From NCBI GenBank assembly GCA_003327455.1, contig QOQU01000001.1, positions 62,001 through 126,000 of the forward strand: 64,000 nucleotides of DNA, written 5' to 3'. This DNA comes from Anaerolineae bacterium. GTDB lineage: Bacteria > Chloroflexota > Anaerolineae > Anaerolineales > UBA4823. Both the position numbers and the translations under genes were made by a program. The notes below the pieces were generated by a model. That model saw only the letters and a program-made list of their open reading frames with translations, ran no database searches and had not been told where the DNA came from. Shown here one piece after another: positions 41,444 through 49,871 of this stretch (its first letter is position 1; each line of letters starts with the position of its first letter).

Positions 41444-42618
41444 CAGGGCAGGTCTCCCCGCAAGGTTGGAAGGATCTTTTCGTTTACAAAGGTTTCATCC
41501 AGTCCATACAGGATTTGATAGAACTGGCGCACTTCTTGAAGCGCATCGTAATCGGGAAAGCGCTGTGGATGCAGGCGGGCTGCCAGCCAGGAGAGCCCCA
41601 AAATCCAGCGCACGTCCGGTTGATCCCAACTGTAGAGATCGCCGGGGAAGCCATACAGATTCCCCTGCTGGACAGCTCGCAGGGCTTGCCATTGGGGGTC
41701 TTGCTTGAGCTGGTTAACCACTTCAGAGACATCGTCAAAATAAGAGATGACGAAAATCTTATCCGCATCCCAGGCAGCAATCTGCTCCAGCGAGACTTGC
41801 GTCCAGCCTTTGCCCAACTGGATTTGTTTCCACAAGGGCTCGCCGCCTGCCAGCTCGGTCAGGATGGTCTGCATCCAGTTCTGAGGCGGTACGTTAAAAG
41901 CCACTGCGCCATCTTTCTCGCTGTATTGCAGGAGCAAAACCTTCGGTTTCTCTGCCCCCTGCACAGCTTGTTGAACACGTTCGACATTTTGACGGTAATA
42001 GGCGTTGATGGCTTCTGCCCGTTCGGGGGCTTGAAAGATTTGCCCCAGGGTGATCAGATCGCGTTGATATTGTTCGGGGGTCTCCAGGTCGAGATAGACC
42101 ACGGCGATTCCCAGCGTTTCGAGAGGCCTTCCCAGGCTTTCTGCCAGGTAACTTTTCAGCAAGACCAGATCGGGCTGAACGGCGGCGATCTGCTCAGGGC
42201 CGGCATCGCCAGCCAGGATGGCTTTTTGCTCGTATTGAGGGTCAATCAGGGAGATAAAGTTGCCTGTACCTTGACCGGCGTTGCCCAGGGCGACAATGCG
42301 CTCTCTGGCCTGTGGGAAGAGGTACACCGCATCTGCCAGCATGAACAGGGCTTTGCCCGCCATCACGATGCGCTGAGGTGGAGCGGAGAACTGCACCTGT
42401 CTGCCCAGGGCGTCTTGAACGGTGAATCCAGAGGTTGAAGGCGGCTGTGGGTAGGGCGTGGCAGCCTGGGCGGCAGAAGGCAGCATTTGCGGAGGCGCCG
42501 GATAAGAGGTTGCCATCTCTGGCATGGGTGGCGAGGTTGAAACCGCAGCAGGAGAACTCGAACAGGCGACGAACAGGAACAGGCAAATCAACAGCGAAAG
42601 GGGTCTGAGGCGTTTCAT
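41443..42618 (-). CDS. btuF: Cobalamin-binding lipoprotein (BtuF/FepB-like)
   Basis: 391 aa. Lipoprotein signal LLICLFLFVACSSS with lipid at Cys19, then a Pro/Ser/Tyr-rich linker. Residues about 65-385 are a helical-backbone periplasmic-binding fold (VQDALGRQVQFSAPPQRIVM; ERIVALGNAGQGTGNF; QPDLVLLKSYL). It would bind B12 or a cobinamide at the outer face and dock to BtuC. The mRNA leader carries a cobalamin riboswitch and terminator. A ferric-chelate ligand is the alternative if the riboswitch call is wrong. Confidence 0.85.
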   Translation of the reverse strand: MKRLRPLSLLICLFLFVACSSSPAAVSTSPPMPEMATSYPAPPQMLPSAAQAATPYPQPPSTSGFTVQDALGRQVQFSAPPQRIVMAGKALFMLADAVYLFPQARERIVALGNAGQGTGNFISLIDPQYEQKAILAGDAGPEQIAAVQPDLVLLKSYLAESLGRPLETLGIAVVYLDLETPEQYQRDLITLGQIFQAPERAEAINAYYRQNVERVQQAVQGAEKPKVLLLQYSEKDGAVAFNVPPQNWMQTILTELAGGEPLWKQIQLGKGWTQVSLEQIAAWDADKIFVISYFDDVSEVVNQLKQDPQWQALRAVQQGNLYGFPGDLYSWDQPDVRWILGLSWLAARLHPQRFPDYDALQEVRQFYQILYGLDETFVNEKILPTLRGDLP

Positions 42619-42640
42619 CGGTTTCTCCTGTGTTGAGTTG

Positions 42641-42670
42641 AAAAAAAGCTATCTCCGGAAAGGAGATAGC
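42641..42670 (-). terminator. Intrinsic terminator controlled by the riboswitch
   Basis: On the minus strand GCTATCTCC-TTTCC-GGAGATAGC forms a 9-bp stem (42670-42662 with 42656-42648), followed by seven T (42647-42641). It lies between the riboswitch and the btuF start 23 bp further on, the classical place for ligand-dependent premature termination. Confidence 0.85.
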
Positions 42671-42689
42671 CAAAGGGAATGCCAAGACA

Positions 42690-42812
42690 TCACCGGGTTT
42701 CTCCTTTCCAGGTCCTTGTCCTTCACAGGAAGGCAGGCGGGAGGCAGAGGCGTTTCCACCTGCTACCCGGTAAGACGGGAATCGCCCGTCTTACTGTCCT
42801 GCTGCCATGCGG
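42690..42812 (-). ncRNA. Cobalamin riboswitch
   Basis: Read on minus, the core GGGTAGCAGGTGGAAACGCC is followed by TCTGCCTCCCGCC. This follows the cobalamin consensus GGGAAnnnGGTGnAAnnCCnnnnCnGnCCCGCnRCTG closely enough to recognise. Upstream is a perfect 10-bp hairpin GTAAGACGGG-CGATT-CCCGTCTTAC (42794-42770), and downstream an AAGGACAAGGACCTGG stretch resembling the B12 box. The element precedes a terminator and btuF. The limits are approximate. Binding should favour termination when adenosylcobalamin is plentiful. Confidence 0.75.
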
Positions 42813-42854
42813 CAGAAGCCGTTTAGGCAGTCAGGCTTCGGAGAGTTGGTCGAA

Positions 42855-43026
42855 TTATACCATTTCGAGGTCAAAATGCTCGATCCAAAGTACCCAGGGG
42901 AGGTGATCCTTGACCGCGTTATACAGGCGGCGATAACCCGTCACCAGTTTGCTTCCTCTCTCCTCCGCCAGCGCCAGATAAGCCCCGTCGTAGGCAGACC
43001 GATGGTAAGTGCGGGCAAGTTTTTTC
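42855..43026 (-). pseudogene. C-terminal remnant of a VapC-like PIN-domain toxin
   Basis: A frame of 56 codons ends at TAA 42857-42855 and contains YDGAYLALAEERGSKLVTG then YRRLYNAVKDHLPWV. This is the end of a VapC-type PIN nuclease, including the acidic Asp of AYDxxYLALAE; the next conserved acid (TGD/TAD) is replaced by Tyr (TGY). An ATG with GGAGGAGAAA before it (43032) is out of frame because of a seven-A run, and the first two thirds of the domain are absent. No partner antitoxin is seen. The remaining 43033-43275 stretch has no gene I can support. Confidence 0.55.
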
Positions 43027-43275
43027 ACCATTTTCTCCTCCGTTTAACCCCTTATTTGAGGATAAAAGCAGCGCGAAACTGGGATCACGCCCGCAGGAGG
43101 CGGCTGCAGATACCGCCTGAAGTTTCCGAAGCTTCGTGCGGTGGCGGCGCAATGGGGCTTTTGCCTGTGCTGCCCGGCGAGAAGGTTGGTTGTGGTGGTA
43201 GCGGCTGCCTCCCCCTACTCTTTGGCAGGGCAGGGAAAAACGATTGGGCAATGAGTTGGCTGAGGAGGTCTGGCT

Positions 43276-43611
43276 TTGAGGGACGAGAACAACGCCAATT
43301 CGCGGCCGGCGGTCGAGACAAAGCGCAGGCGGCGCACGCGTCCGGCGCCTCTCTCGGATAGCGATCTGCAGGAGGAGATCGCCATGCTGCGCGAGACGCT
43401 GCGCCGTTTCTTCGAGTTGGGGCGCGGTTGTGAAGATATCGAGACGGCGGCCAACATCCTGAGCGTCTTTGGGCTGGCGACCACCCGCCTGGCGCGCCTG
43501 CTCCTGGCGCAGCGCGAGCTGGGCAGTGAGCGTGATCCGCTCATGGAAGCCATCCAGACCGCAGTGGCAGAGACAGCCAGAGAGATGTCTTCACTGGCAA
43601 AGGATTTATAA
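43276..43611 (+). CDS. Small protein preceding the large terminase (possible small terminase)
   Basis: 111 aa with a TTG start, GGAGG 9 nt upstream. The N terminus is basic and disordered (TKRRRRTRPAPLSDSD), then long helices (LQEEIAMLRETLRRFFELGR; IETAANILSVFGLATTRLAR; LMEAIQTAVAETAREM). It sits 6 bp before the large terminase gene, where phages encode the DNA-recognition small subunit. Sequence itself gives no family, so the role is positional inference. Confidence 0.55.
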   Translation: MRDENNANSRPAVETKRRRRTRPAPLSDSDLQEEIAMLRETLRRFFELGRGCEDIETAANILSVFGLATTRLARLLLAQRELGSERDPLMEAIQTAVAETAREMSSLAKDL

Positions 43612-43617
43612 GCCGCC

Positions 43618-45156
43618 ATGGAAGCGACTCTGGCAGCCTTGAAGGCTTTGTTGGGTGATGTGCAACGCTTTGCACAGGTGGCGGGTGGACGAACCCTGCG
43701 CAGCTATCAGCAGGCGGTCGCGCAGGCGGTGCTCGATTCGGTCTTTGCCTGCGCCGGGCGTTCGATTGTGGTGGTCTTCCCTCGCCAGAGCGGCAAAAAC
43801 GAACTGCAGGCGCACCTGGAGGCGTACCTGTTGCTGCTCTTCTCGCCCTTTGCGGTGGAAATGGTCAAGGTATCACCAACCTGGAAGCCGCAGACGCTCA
43901 ACGCCATGCGCCGCCTGGAGCGTGTCCTGGAACACAACCTGCTCACCAGAGGACGCTACGTCAAAGAGAGCGGGCACATCTACCGCCTGGGCAAAGCGCG
44001 TTTGATCTTCCTCTCCGGCTCGCCAACTGCCAATGTGATGGGCGTGACGGCCAGCCTGCTCCTGACCTGCGATGAGGCGCAGGACATTCAAATCGAAAAG
44101 TGGGATCGCGAGTTCGCCCCCATGGCGGCTTCGACCAACGCCACGCGCTTTTTCTGCGGTACAGCCTGGACGGCTGATACCCTGTTGGGGCGCGAGTTGC
44201 GCACCGCCCGCCAGGCTGAAGCGCAGGATGGCATTCGGCGTGCCTTTGTGCTGAACGCCGAGCAGGTCGCCCGCGAAGTGCCGTTGTATGGGAAGCACGT
44301 GGCTGAGCAGGTGGCTCGCCTGGGGCGCTTTCACCCTCTGGTGCGCACCCAGTACTTCAGCGAGGAGATCGAAGCCCAGAGCAGTTTTTTCACCCCCGAA
44401 CGCCTGCAGTTCCTGCGCGGTGAGCATCCCGCCGAACGAGAGCCCAACGGCAGGGATGCGTATGCCTTTTGCCTGGATGTCGGCGGCGCTGAGCGCGCCT
44501 TGCTGACCGCCGCCACAAGCCTTTTGGATGTCCCCTCAGGCGGGTCTGGCAGTCACGATAGCAGCGCTCTCACCATCTTCCGCCTTGACCTCAGCCCCCT
44601 CTCCGACCCGTTGATCGGCGCCCCAACCTACCGGGTTGTCAACCGCTGTGTCTGGACCGGCGTCAAACAGGCTGAACTCTATGCCCAACTGCTGGCGCTG
44701 GTCGAAGCCTGGTCGCCGCGGTACTTTGTGATTGACGCCAGCGGTTTGGGGGCTGCCCTGACGGAGTTTCTGGCGCGCCGTCTGGGCAGGGTGGTGATCC
44801 CCTTCGTCTTCACTGCCCAGAGTAAATCCAAGCTGGGTTGGGACTTTCTGGCACTGGTGGAGAGTGGGCGCTACAAGGAGTATCAGACGCAGGATGAAAC
44901 GCTGCGCAACTGGCAGGAATGGTTCTTTCGCCAGGCGCAGGGCTGTCAGATGGAAATCCTGCCCGGCCCGGAACGGCGCTTGCAGTGGGGTGTCCCACCG
45001 GGGCGGCGTGACCCACTTACGCACCAGCCTCTGCACGATGACTTGCTGGTTTCGGCTGCCCTGTGTGCTGTGCTGGATGAGCAGACGGCTGGGGAGGCGC
45101 GTTCGAGCGTCATCCAGGCTGCCGATCCCCTCGGACGCTATTGGGAGGTGGTGTGA
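43618..45156 (+). CDS. Phage terminase large subunit
   Basis: 512 aa. ATPase domain: Walker-A-like VVFPRQSGKNE near 57-67 and Walker B LLLTCDEAQDI near 148-158 with the catalytic Glu. Nuclease domain from about 280: first Asp in AFCLDVGG, second in FVIDASGLG, third in HDDLLVSAAL, as in RNase H-like terminase nucleases. Drives DNA into the capsid and cuts it. Length and both active centres are intact. It starts 6 bp after the small gene and overlaps the portal start by 1 bp. Confidence 0.88.
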   Translation: MEATLAALKALLGDVQRFAQVAGGRTLRSYQQAVAQAVLDSVFACAGRSIVVVFPRQSGKNELQAHLEAYLLLLFSPFAVEMVKVSPTWKPQTLNAMRRLERVLEHNLLTRGRYVKESGHIYRLGKARLIFLSGSPTANVMGVTASLLLTCDEAQDIQIEKWDREFAPMAASTNATRFFCGTAWTADTLLGRELRTARQAEAQDGIRRAFVLNAEQVAREVPLYGKHVAEQVARLGRFHPLVRTQYFSEEIEAQSSFFTPERLQFLRGEHPAEREPNGRDAYAFCLDVGGAERALLTAATSLLDVPSGGSGSHDSSALTIFRLDLSPLSDPLIGAPTYRVVNRCVWTGVKQAELYAQLLALVEAWSPRYFVIDASGLGAALTEFLARRLGRVVIPFVFTAQSKSKLGWDFLALVESGRYKEYQTQDETLRNWQEWFFRQAQGCQMEILPGPERRLQWGVPPGRRDPLTHQPLHDDLLVSAALCAVLDEQTAGEARSSVIQAADPLGRYWEVV

Positions 45157-46454
45157 TGTCGCGCTGGAAGCGTTGGATGGCTGCCTTGCAGAGCCTGCGT
45201 CTGGGAGGTCGTCTGATCGCCCAGGTGGACGATGGACAAGGGTGGGAAAGGCTCTCCGCAGCCGCGGCTGCGGAGTTGAACGCTGCCGAAGCCTATCAGG
45301 ATGCCCTCGAAGCCTGGCGCAAAAACCCCCTGGCGTGGCGCATTATCGCCATCACGACGGATTATGTGGTCGGCGAAGGGGTAACCGCCACCAGCCGTCA
45401 GCCCGAGGTACAGGCCTTTATCGAACGGTTTTGGAATCATCCGCGCAATCGCCTCGATTTGCGTTTAGAGGCAATGTGCGATGAGCTTTCACGGGCTGGC
45501 GATCTGTTTGTCCTGCTCTTCCGCAACCCGCAAGATGGGCTTTCTTACCTGCGTTTTGTCACCAAAGATCGCATTCGCCGCATCCAGACCGCCGAGAACG
45601 ATTGGGAGAGCGAGCACGCTTATATTGAACTGGAGGGAATGCAGGAACGGCGCTGGCTTTCGCCTCACGACCCGCAGGCGCACAGTCAGGAAGCGGTGAT
45701 GTTGCACTATGCCGTCAACCGACCGCTCGGTTGCCTGTTGGGTGAGAGCGATCTGGCTGCTCTGATCCCCTGGTTGCAACGCTACGCGCGCTTGCTGGAA
45801 GACCGCGTGCGCCTGAACTGGGCGATGCGGGCGTTTTTGTGGATTGTGACGGTGCCCAGCCATCGCGTGGCTGCCAAAGCCGAACAGTACCGCCATGCCC
45901 CCGAAGCCGGGTCAATCATCGTCAAAGATGAGAGTGAAAGCTGGCAACCGGTGACGCCCAATCTGAACGCCTTTGACGCCAGCGCCGACCTGAAAGCTGT
46001 GCGCCAGATGATCGATGCCGGTTCCCATTATCCGCCCCACTGGCGCGGCGAACCGCAAGGCATCAACCTTGCCACGGCTGCTGCCATGCAGGCTCCCACC
46101 GAAAAGCATCTCCAACGCCGTCAACGCTATTTTCATTATGTGATCAAAGACATCCTCATCAACGCCTATCTACGCGCCGCCGAGATCGGCAAGGCGCCCT
46201 ATCATCCCCCCGAAGCCTTGCAGGAGGTGATCGAGGTGAGTGGCGCGGAGCTTTCGTTGAAAGACAACGAACGGCTGGCGAACGCCGCCGTTCAACTGGC
46301 GCGGGCCTTCAACCTGTTGGCCAGCACCCTGCCCGCCTTGACTTCATCCAGCCTGCGTCGGGCGATGCTCAGGCAAGTGCTTTCGTTTGGCGGGTTGAGT
46401 GTGCCCCAGAGTCTGGTGGAGCAAATCCTGGCTGAGATGGAGGAGCGGGAATGA
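45156..46454 (+). CDS. Phage portal protein
   Basis: 432 aa from ATG 45156, with GGAGG 9 nt upstream (the 15-bp earlier TTG belongs inside terL). N-terminal YQDALEAWRKNPLAWRIIAI and LEAMCDELSRAGDLFVLLFR, then the central GESDLAALIPWLQRYARLLEDRVRLN, and HWRGEPQGINLATAAAMQAP are recognisable portal segments; the C-terminal 60 residues are helical, as for the clip or tunnel region. It would form the dodecameric channel at one capsid vertex. Position after terL supports the call. Confidence 0.85.
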   Translation: MSRWKRWMAALQSLRLGGRLIAQVDDGQGWERLSAAAAAELNAAEAYQDALEAWRKNPLAWRIIAITTDYVVGEGVTATSRQPEVQAFIERFWNHPRNRLDLRLEAMCDELSRAGDLFVLLFRNPQDGLSYLRFVTKDRIRRIQTAENDWESEHAYIELEGMQERRWLSPHDPQAHSQEAVMLHYAVNRPLGCLLGESDLAALIPWLQRYARLLEDRVRLNWAMRAFLWIVTVPSHRVAAKAEQYRHAPEAGSIIVKDESESWQPVTPNLNAFDASADLKAVRQMIDAGSHYPPHWRGEPQGINLATAAAMQAPTEKHLQRRQRYFHYVIKDILINAYLRAAEIGKAPYHPPEALQEVIEVSGAELSLKDNERLANAAVQLARAFNLLASTLPALTSSSLRRAMLRQVLSFGGLSVPQSLVEQILAEMEERE

Positions 46455-46650
46455 GGGTGCTCTCCCCTCGCCCCGTGGGAGAGGGGTCGGGGGTGAGGGT
46501 GTTCTCCCCTCACCCACCGTTGCTCGACGCCTTTGCCGTTATCCCTCACCCTGACGCTCTCCCTAAGGGAGAGGGAATCCATCTCCCCTCGCCCCGTAGG
46601 AGAGGGGCTGGGGGTGAGGGTGCTCTCCCCTCGCCCGTGGGCGATCAGGG
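46455..46650. repeat. Palindromic CTCTCCC/GGGAGAG intergenic repeat cluster
   Basis: Three related units, two plus-oriented (CTCCCCTCGCCCCGTGGGAG then AGGGGTCGGGGGTGAGGGTG) and one inverted (CCCTCACCCTGACGCTCTCC then CTAAGGGAGAGGG), fill the gap between portal and capsid genes. Each can fold as a hairpin. The same family occurs at 53745-53830 and 61700-62035, and a half unit near 2960. It is a REP/MITE-like host repeat sitting inside a virus-like operon. Confidence 0.8.
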
Positions 46651-46692
46651 GTAGCGCCAGTCTAAGCGGTGATCAAAAAGAAAAGAGGTGAG

Positions 46693-48720
46693 ATGAGCGA
46701 AAATCAACCCCTAATTCTTTCTCAAGCTACCGTCTTGCTGGAGGCGGCGCAAGCCTCCCATGCTTTCGAGTGCCGTTTTGTGCGCGCCGGGCGGGTGCGC
46801 ACAGCCAGCGGCGAACTCAGCGACATCGAGATCGAAGCCCAGGCTCTTCAGGAGGCTGTGGCGCAGGGTTTATTCGAGGGTAGGGCGGTCTTTATTGACC
46901 ACGCTTCGCCGCTGGATTACCCCTCGCTGCGCGATCTGGTGGGAGTAACCGAACTGGCAGTCTATGACGCCGCCGAGCAGGCCGTGCGCGGGCGACTCAG
47001 ACTTTATGAGACGCCCGACGGCAAAGCAATGCATGCCTTGCTAACCCGCCTGGTGGAGGATCGCCAGTCCGGGCGCCCGGTGCCGGATGTCGGTTTGTCG
47101 CTGACCTTTTATCCACGCTGGGGCAGGAGCGATCCGCAAAGCAATCTGCGCCGGGTGATCGGCATTCGGCAAATCGAATCGGTGGATCTGGTCTTTCAAC
47201 CCGCGGCTGACGGCCGCATTTTACATACCTTATCGCAACAGAAAGGAACTGAAATGAGCGCAGAAGAATCGACTCCGCTGGCTTCTCCACCTGCGGTGGA
47301 AGAAACAACTGTGTCGCCGCTGACGGCTGACATGCCCGGCGAGCCGCAGACCCAGCCTGCCTCGCAGGCGGCTGCTGTGCAGGATTGGTCGCAAGCCTTG
47401 AGCGCTTCGGCGGCTGCCTTTATGATCGCCAACAGCGGCTTGCCGGGTGCCGCCCGCCAAAAGCTGCTCGCCCAAAGTTATCGCACTCCCTCTGAGGTGG
47501 TCGAAGCAATTGAACAAGAGCGTGCCTACCTCGCCAGCCTTGCTCAGGAGAACGTGATCCAGATTGGCAACACCCCGCCCCGCCAGGCGCAGATCACGGT
47601 CGGTGCCAGCGGTTTGGAACGCCTTGAGCAGGCGCTTGAAGCCCTGATCCGCGGCGGACGCCCTCCCGCGGGGGTCCAACCTCTAAGCGGCATTCGCGAA
47701 CTGTATAACCTGCTGAGCGGCGATTATGAGATGACCGGCGTTTTCCAGCCACAGCGCGTTTATCTTGCCAATGTCAATTCTTCCACAATGGCGAATCTGG
47801 TTGCCAATGTGATGAACAAAGTCCTGGCGCAGGAATTCAGCGAGTACCCGCAGTGGTGGCAGCCCTTCGTCACCCAGATGGACTTCAACAGCCTGCAAGA
47901 CATTCGCTGGATCACGCTGGGTGGCGTGGGTGAATTGCCCACTGTGCCCGAAGGCGCCGCCTATACCGAGTTGAATTGGGGGGATAAATACGAAACGGCC
48001 AGTTTTGTCAAAAAAGGCGGCTATCTGGGTATTACCATCGAAGCCATTGACAAAGATGATACCAACCGTCTGCGGGCAGCGCCCCGCGCCCTGGCGCAGG
48101 CTGCCTGGCTGACATTGGGTAAAGCCATTTCGAACATCTTTACCACCAACAACGGCGGTGGACCGACCCTCAGCGATGGCTTGCCCCTCTTCCACGCCTC
48201 ACACGGCAACCTCGGTTCGACCGCACTCTCTTATAGCTCGTGGGTGGCCGCCCGCAATGCCATGCGCAAGCAAAGTGAGGTTGGTTCTGGCGAACGCCTG
48301 GGCTTTCTCACCGCGCCGCGCTTTCTGCTCGTGCCGCCCGATCTGGAGGTGACTGCCCTGCAAATTCTGGCTTCGGCGCACGATTACAGCTATACCCTTG
48401 CCAATGGACTGGGTCCAGGTCCGATCAATGTCTTCAGCGAAGGGGAGACGGCTGACCTGCGCCTGCGCTCTGCCCGCGAGCGGGTGGTGGTTGTGGATTT
48501 ATGGAGCGACGCCAACGATTGGGCAGCGGTTGCCGACCCGCGCCTTTATCCCTCGATTGGGCTGGGCTATCGTTATGGACGTGCCCCGGAGATCTACAGC
48601 GTCAGTTCACCTACCGCCGGGCTGATGTTCTCCAACGATGTGATGCCGATCAAGGTGCGCTTCTTCTTTGCCGTTGGCCCGGTGGATTATCGCGGCCTGT
48701 ATAAAGCCAATGTCTCTTAG
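46693..48720 (+). CDS. Prohead protease-major capsid protein fusion
   Basis: 675 aa from ATG 46693, which has AGAGGTGAG before it. Residues 1 to about 185 resemble phage prohead protease or maturation proteins (EGRAVFIDHASPLDYPSLRD with a possible catalytic His, and VGLSLTFYPRWG, SVDLVFQPAADG). About 190-330 is a Pro/Ala-rich then helical, scaffold-like linker. About 340-675 is an HK97-fold capsid protein of Mu gpT-like type (SLQDIRWITLGGVGELPTVP; LSDGLPLFHASHGNL; APRFLLVPPDLE). A second ribosome site and ATG at 47254 could yield capsid alone. Confidence 0.8.
   Translation: MSENQPLILSQATVLLEAAQASHAFECRFVRAGRVRTASGELSDIEIEAQALQEAVAQGLFEGRAVFIDHASPLDYPSLRDLVGVTELAVYDAAEQAVRGRLRLYETPDGKAMHALLTRLVEDRQSGRPVPDVGLSLTFYPRWGRSDPQSNLRRVIGIRQIESVDLVFQPAADGRILHTLSQQKGTEMSAEESTPLASPPAVEETTVSPLTADMPGEPQTQPASQAAAVQDWSQALSASAAAFMIANSGLPGAARQKLLAQSYRTPSEVVEAIEQERAYLASLAQENVIQIGNTPPRQAQITVGASGLERLEQALEALIRGGRPPAGVQPLSGIRELYNLLSGDYEMTGVFQPQRVYLANVNSSTMANLVANVMNKVLAQEFSEYPQWWQPFVTQMDFNSLQDIRWITLGGVGELPTVPEGAAYTELNWGDKYETASFVKKGGYLGITIEAIDKDDTNRLRAAPRALAQAAWLTLGKAISNIFTTNNGGGPTLSDGLPLFHASHGNLGSTALSYSSWVAARNAMRKQSEVGSGERLGFLTAPRFLLVPPDLEVTALQILASAHDYSYTLANGLGPGPINVFSEGETADLRLRSARERVVVVDLWSDANDWAAVADPRLYPSIGLGYRYGRAPEIYSVSSPTAGLMFSNDVMPIKVRFFFAVGPVDYRGLYKANVS
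47254..47256 (+). promoter_or_regulatory. Internal in-frame start for a scaffold/capsid product
   Basis: ATG at residue 188 of the fusion, in frame, with AAAGGAAC 6 nt upstream. It lies exactly at the boundary between protease-like and capsid parts. Translation here would give a protein of about 488 aa (MSAEESTPLASPP...). In lambda-like phages a similar nested start makes the scaffold. The function is inferred. Confidence 0.5.
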
Positions 48721-48755
48721 GAGAGAATCCGGAATCCGGCATACACCGTCAGAAC

Positions 48756-48809
48756 GTCCCGAAGGTTTTCCAAAAGGCGATTTTGGTGGCTCAAGCGAGC
48801 CTTCGGGAC
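48756..48809 (+). other. Stem-loop between capsid and decoration-like genes
   Basis: GTCCCGAAGG (48756-48765) pairs with CCTTCGGGAC (48800-48809), and inside it CCAAAA (48770-48775) pairs with TTTTGG (48781-48786). No T-run follows, so it is more likely an mRNA-stabilising or processing structure after the highly expressed capsid gene than a terminator. It begins 36 bp after the capsid stop. Confidence 0.45.
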
Positions 48810-48850
48810 ACCCAATGCCTATCTCGACTGGATGGAAAAGGAGCAAAAGC

Positions 48851-49207
48851 ATGGAAACCCTGATGAACTACACCTTTCATGTGCCCGGAACGCTGGTCGC
48901 CAACCTGACCCCGCTGTTTGCCGTGCCGTTTGATTGCACTCTGTTGCACGTCTCGGCAGTAGCTTCCAACAACAGCGATGCCACCCTCCAGGTTGGCACG
49001 CCTGCCAACCCGGCAGCCTACCTGGCTGAGTTTCCTATTGGCGATAGCCAGAGCCCGGTGGTCAAAGCCAGCTTCAAGGACTTTGTCGGCGGACAGTATC
49101 CGCGCCTGAACGCCGGCAGCAGCTTACTGATCACCCTGGATTACGACGGCAACAACGGCACCGCCGCCCAAAACGTGAGTGTTGCCCTGACCCTGGCAAA
49201 AGGATAG
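48851..49207 (+). CDS. Small beta-rich virion-type protein
   Basis: 118 aa from ATG 48851, with AAGGAG 7 nt upstream. Mostly beta strand (YTFHVPGTLVANLTPLFAVP; TLLHVSAVASNNSDATLQVG; SSLLITLDYDGNNGTAAQNV). No signal or membrane segment. Composition and position after the capsid gene suggest a decoration or cement protein; it has weak resemblance to the two proteins at 49491 and 49868. Function inferred from context. Confidence 0.6.
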   Translation: METLMNYTFHVPGTLVANLTPLFAVPFDCTLLHVSAVASNNSDATLQVGTPANPAAYLAEFPIGDSQSPVVKASFKDFVGGQYPRLNAGSSLLITLDYDGNNGTAAQNVSVALTLAKG

Positions 49208-49211
49208 AGAA

Positions 49212-49463
49212 ATGGACGAACAAACCCAAAAATCGCTCTGGCAAAAGTTGCACCTGGATAAACCGATCCTTGCCATAACCGAAGAGGATCGGCATATCCT
49301 TCTGCACTTGCTGGGTGGGGAGGTCGTGCAGGTGGAGCGCCGCGACCTGGCTGCCCAGCTTCCCCTGGTTGGGCTTGGTGAGTTCCAGGCAGATAAAACC
49401 CCCGCTGCTGAACCCGTTGCACCAACCGCCAGCTCACCCAGACGCCCGCACCGTAAACCTTGA
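49212..49463 (+). CDS. Short accessory protein of the capsid module
   Basis: 83 aa. The N-terminal half is helical and charged (QKSLWQKLHLDKPILAITEE; DRHILLHLLGGEVVQVERRD); the C-terminal third is Pro/Ala-rich and basic (APTASSPRRPHRKP), likely disordered. It begins 4 bp after the preceding stop codon. The ribosome site is AAAGGATAGAGA. No family recognised. Confidence 0.5.
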   Translation: MDEQTQKSLWQKLHLDKPILAITEEDRHILLHLLGGEVVQVERRDLAAQLPLVGLGEFQADKTPAAEPVAPTASSPRRPHRKP

Positions 49464-49490
49464 ATCGCACCTTTGCCGAAAGGACGTGCC

Positions 49491-49871
49491 ATGGATGTCA
49501 TTCAATTTTCGACCGATCCAGCTGTGGGGGTTGCTGGCAGTGCTACCGCAAGCGCGCTCTCACCGATGCTGAGCGGTCTGGTCTATAAAGTGGTCTTGCG
49601 CTATCAGGGCGCGCCACCTGCCACCACCAACGTTAAGCTGAGCGACAGCAACGATCCTGCCAATGAGGCGATCGTCAACGTCACGGGCAACAGCGACCTG
49701 GTCCTTTACCCGCGCCGGGCAATGACCAACAACAACGGCGGCAACCTGACCTTCAACGGGACACAAATCGTGCCCACCCCTTATCCGCTGCACGGCAACC
49801 TGAAGCTCAGCCTGAGCCTGACCAACCCGGGGGTGACGGTCACTGCCACCGTGATCCTTTTACGGGGATGA
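49491..49871 (+). CDS. Decoration-like protein, paralogue 1
   Basis: 126 aa from ATG 49491 (AAAGGA 6 nt upstream). Beta-sandwich-like with SPMLSGLVYKVVLRYQG, NSDLVLYPRRAMTNNNGGNL and PTPYPLHGNLKLSLSLTNPG. The same blocks in the same order occur in the following protein, so the two arose by duplication. Probably a capsid decoration or spike-base protein; its stop overlaps the next start (ATGA). Confidence 0.62.
   Translation: MDVIQFSTDPAVGVAGSATASALSPMLSGLVYKVVLRYQGAPPATTNVKLSDSNDPANEAIVNVTGNSDLVLYPRRAMTNNNGGNLTFNGTQIVPTPYPLHGNLKLSLSLTNPGVTVTATVILLRG

Noticed and set aside
41515-42438. 307-codon plus-strand ORF opposite btuF
   Set aside because: Antisense to a clear lipoprotein gene with a controlled leader; no start signal.
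42807-43361. 184-codon plus-strand ORF across the riboswitch and PIN remnant
   Set aside because: It runs antisense to the riboswitch and the VapC-like remnant, has no ribosome site and low-quality composition.
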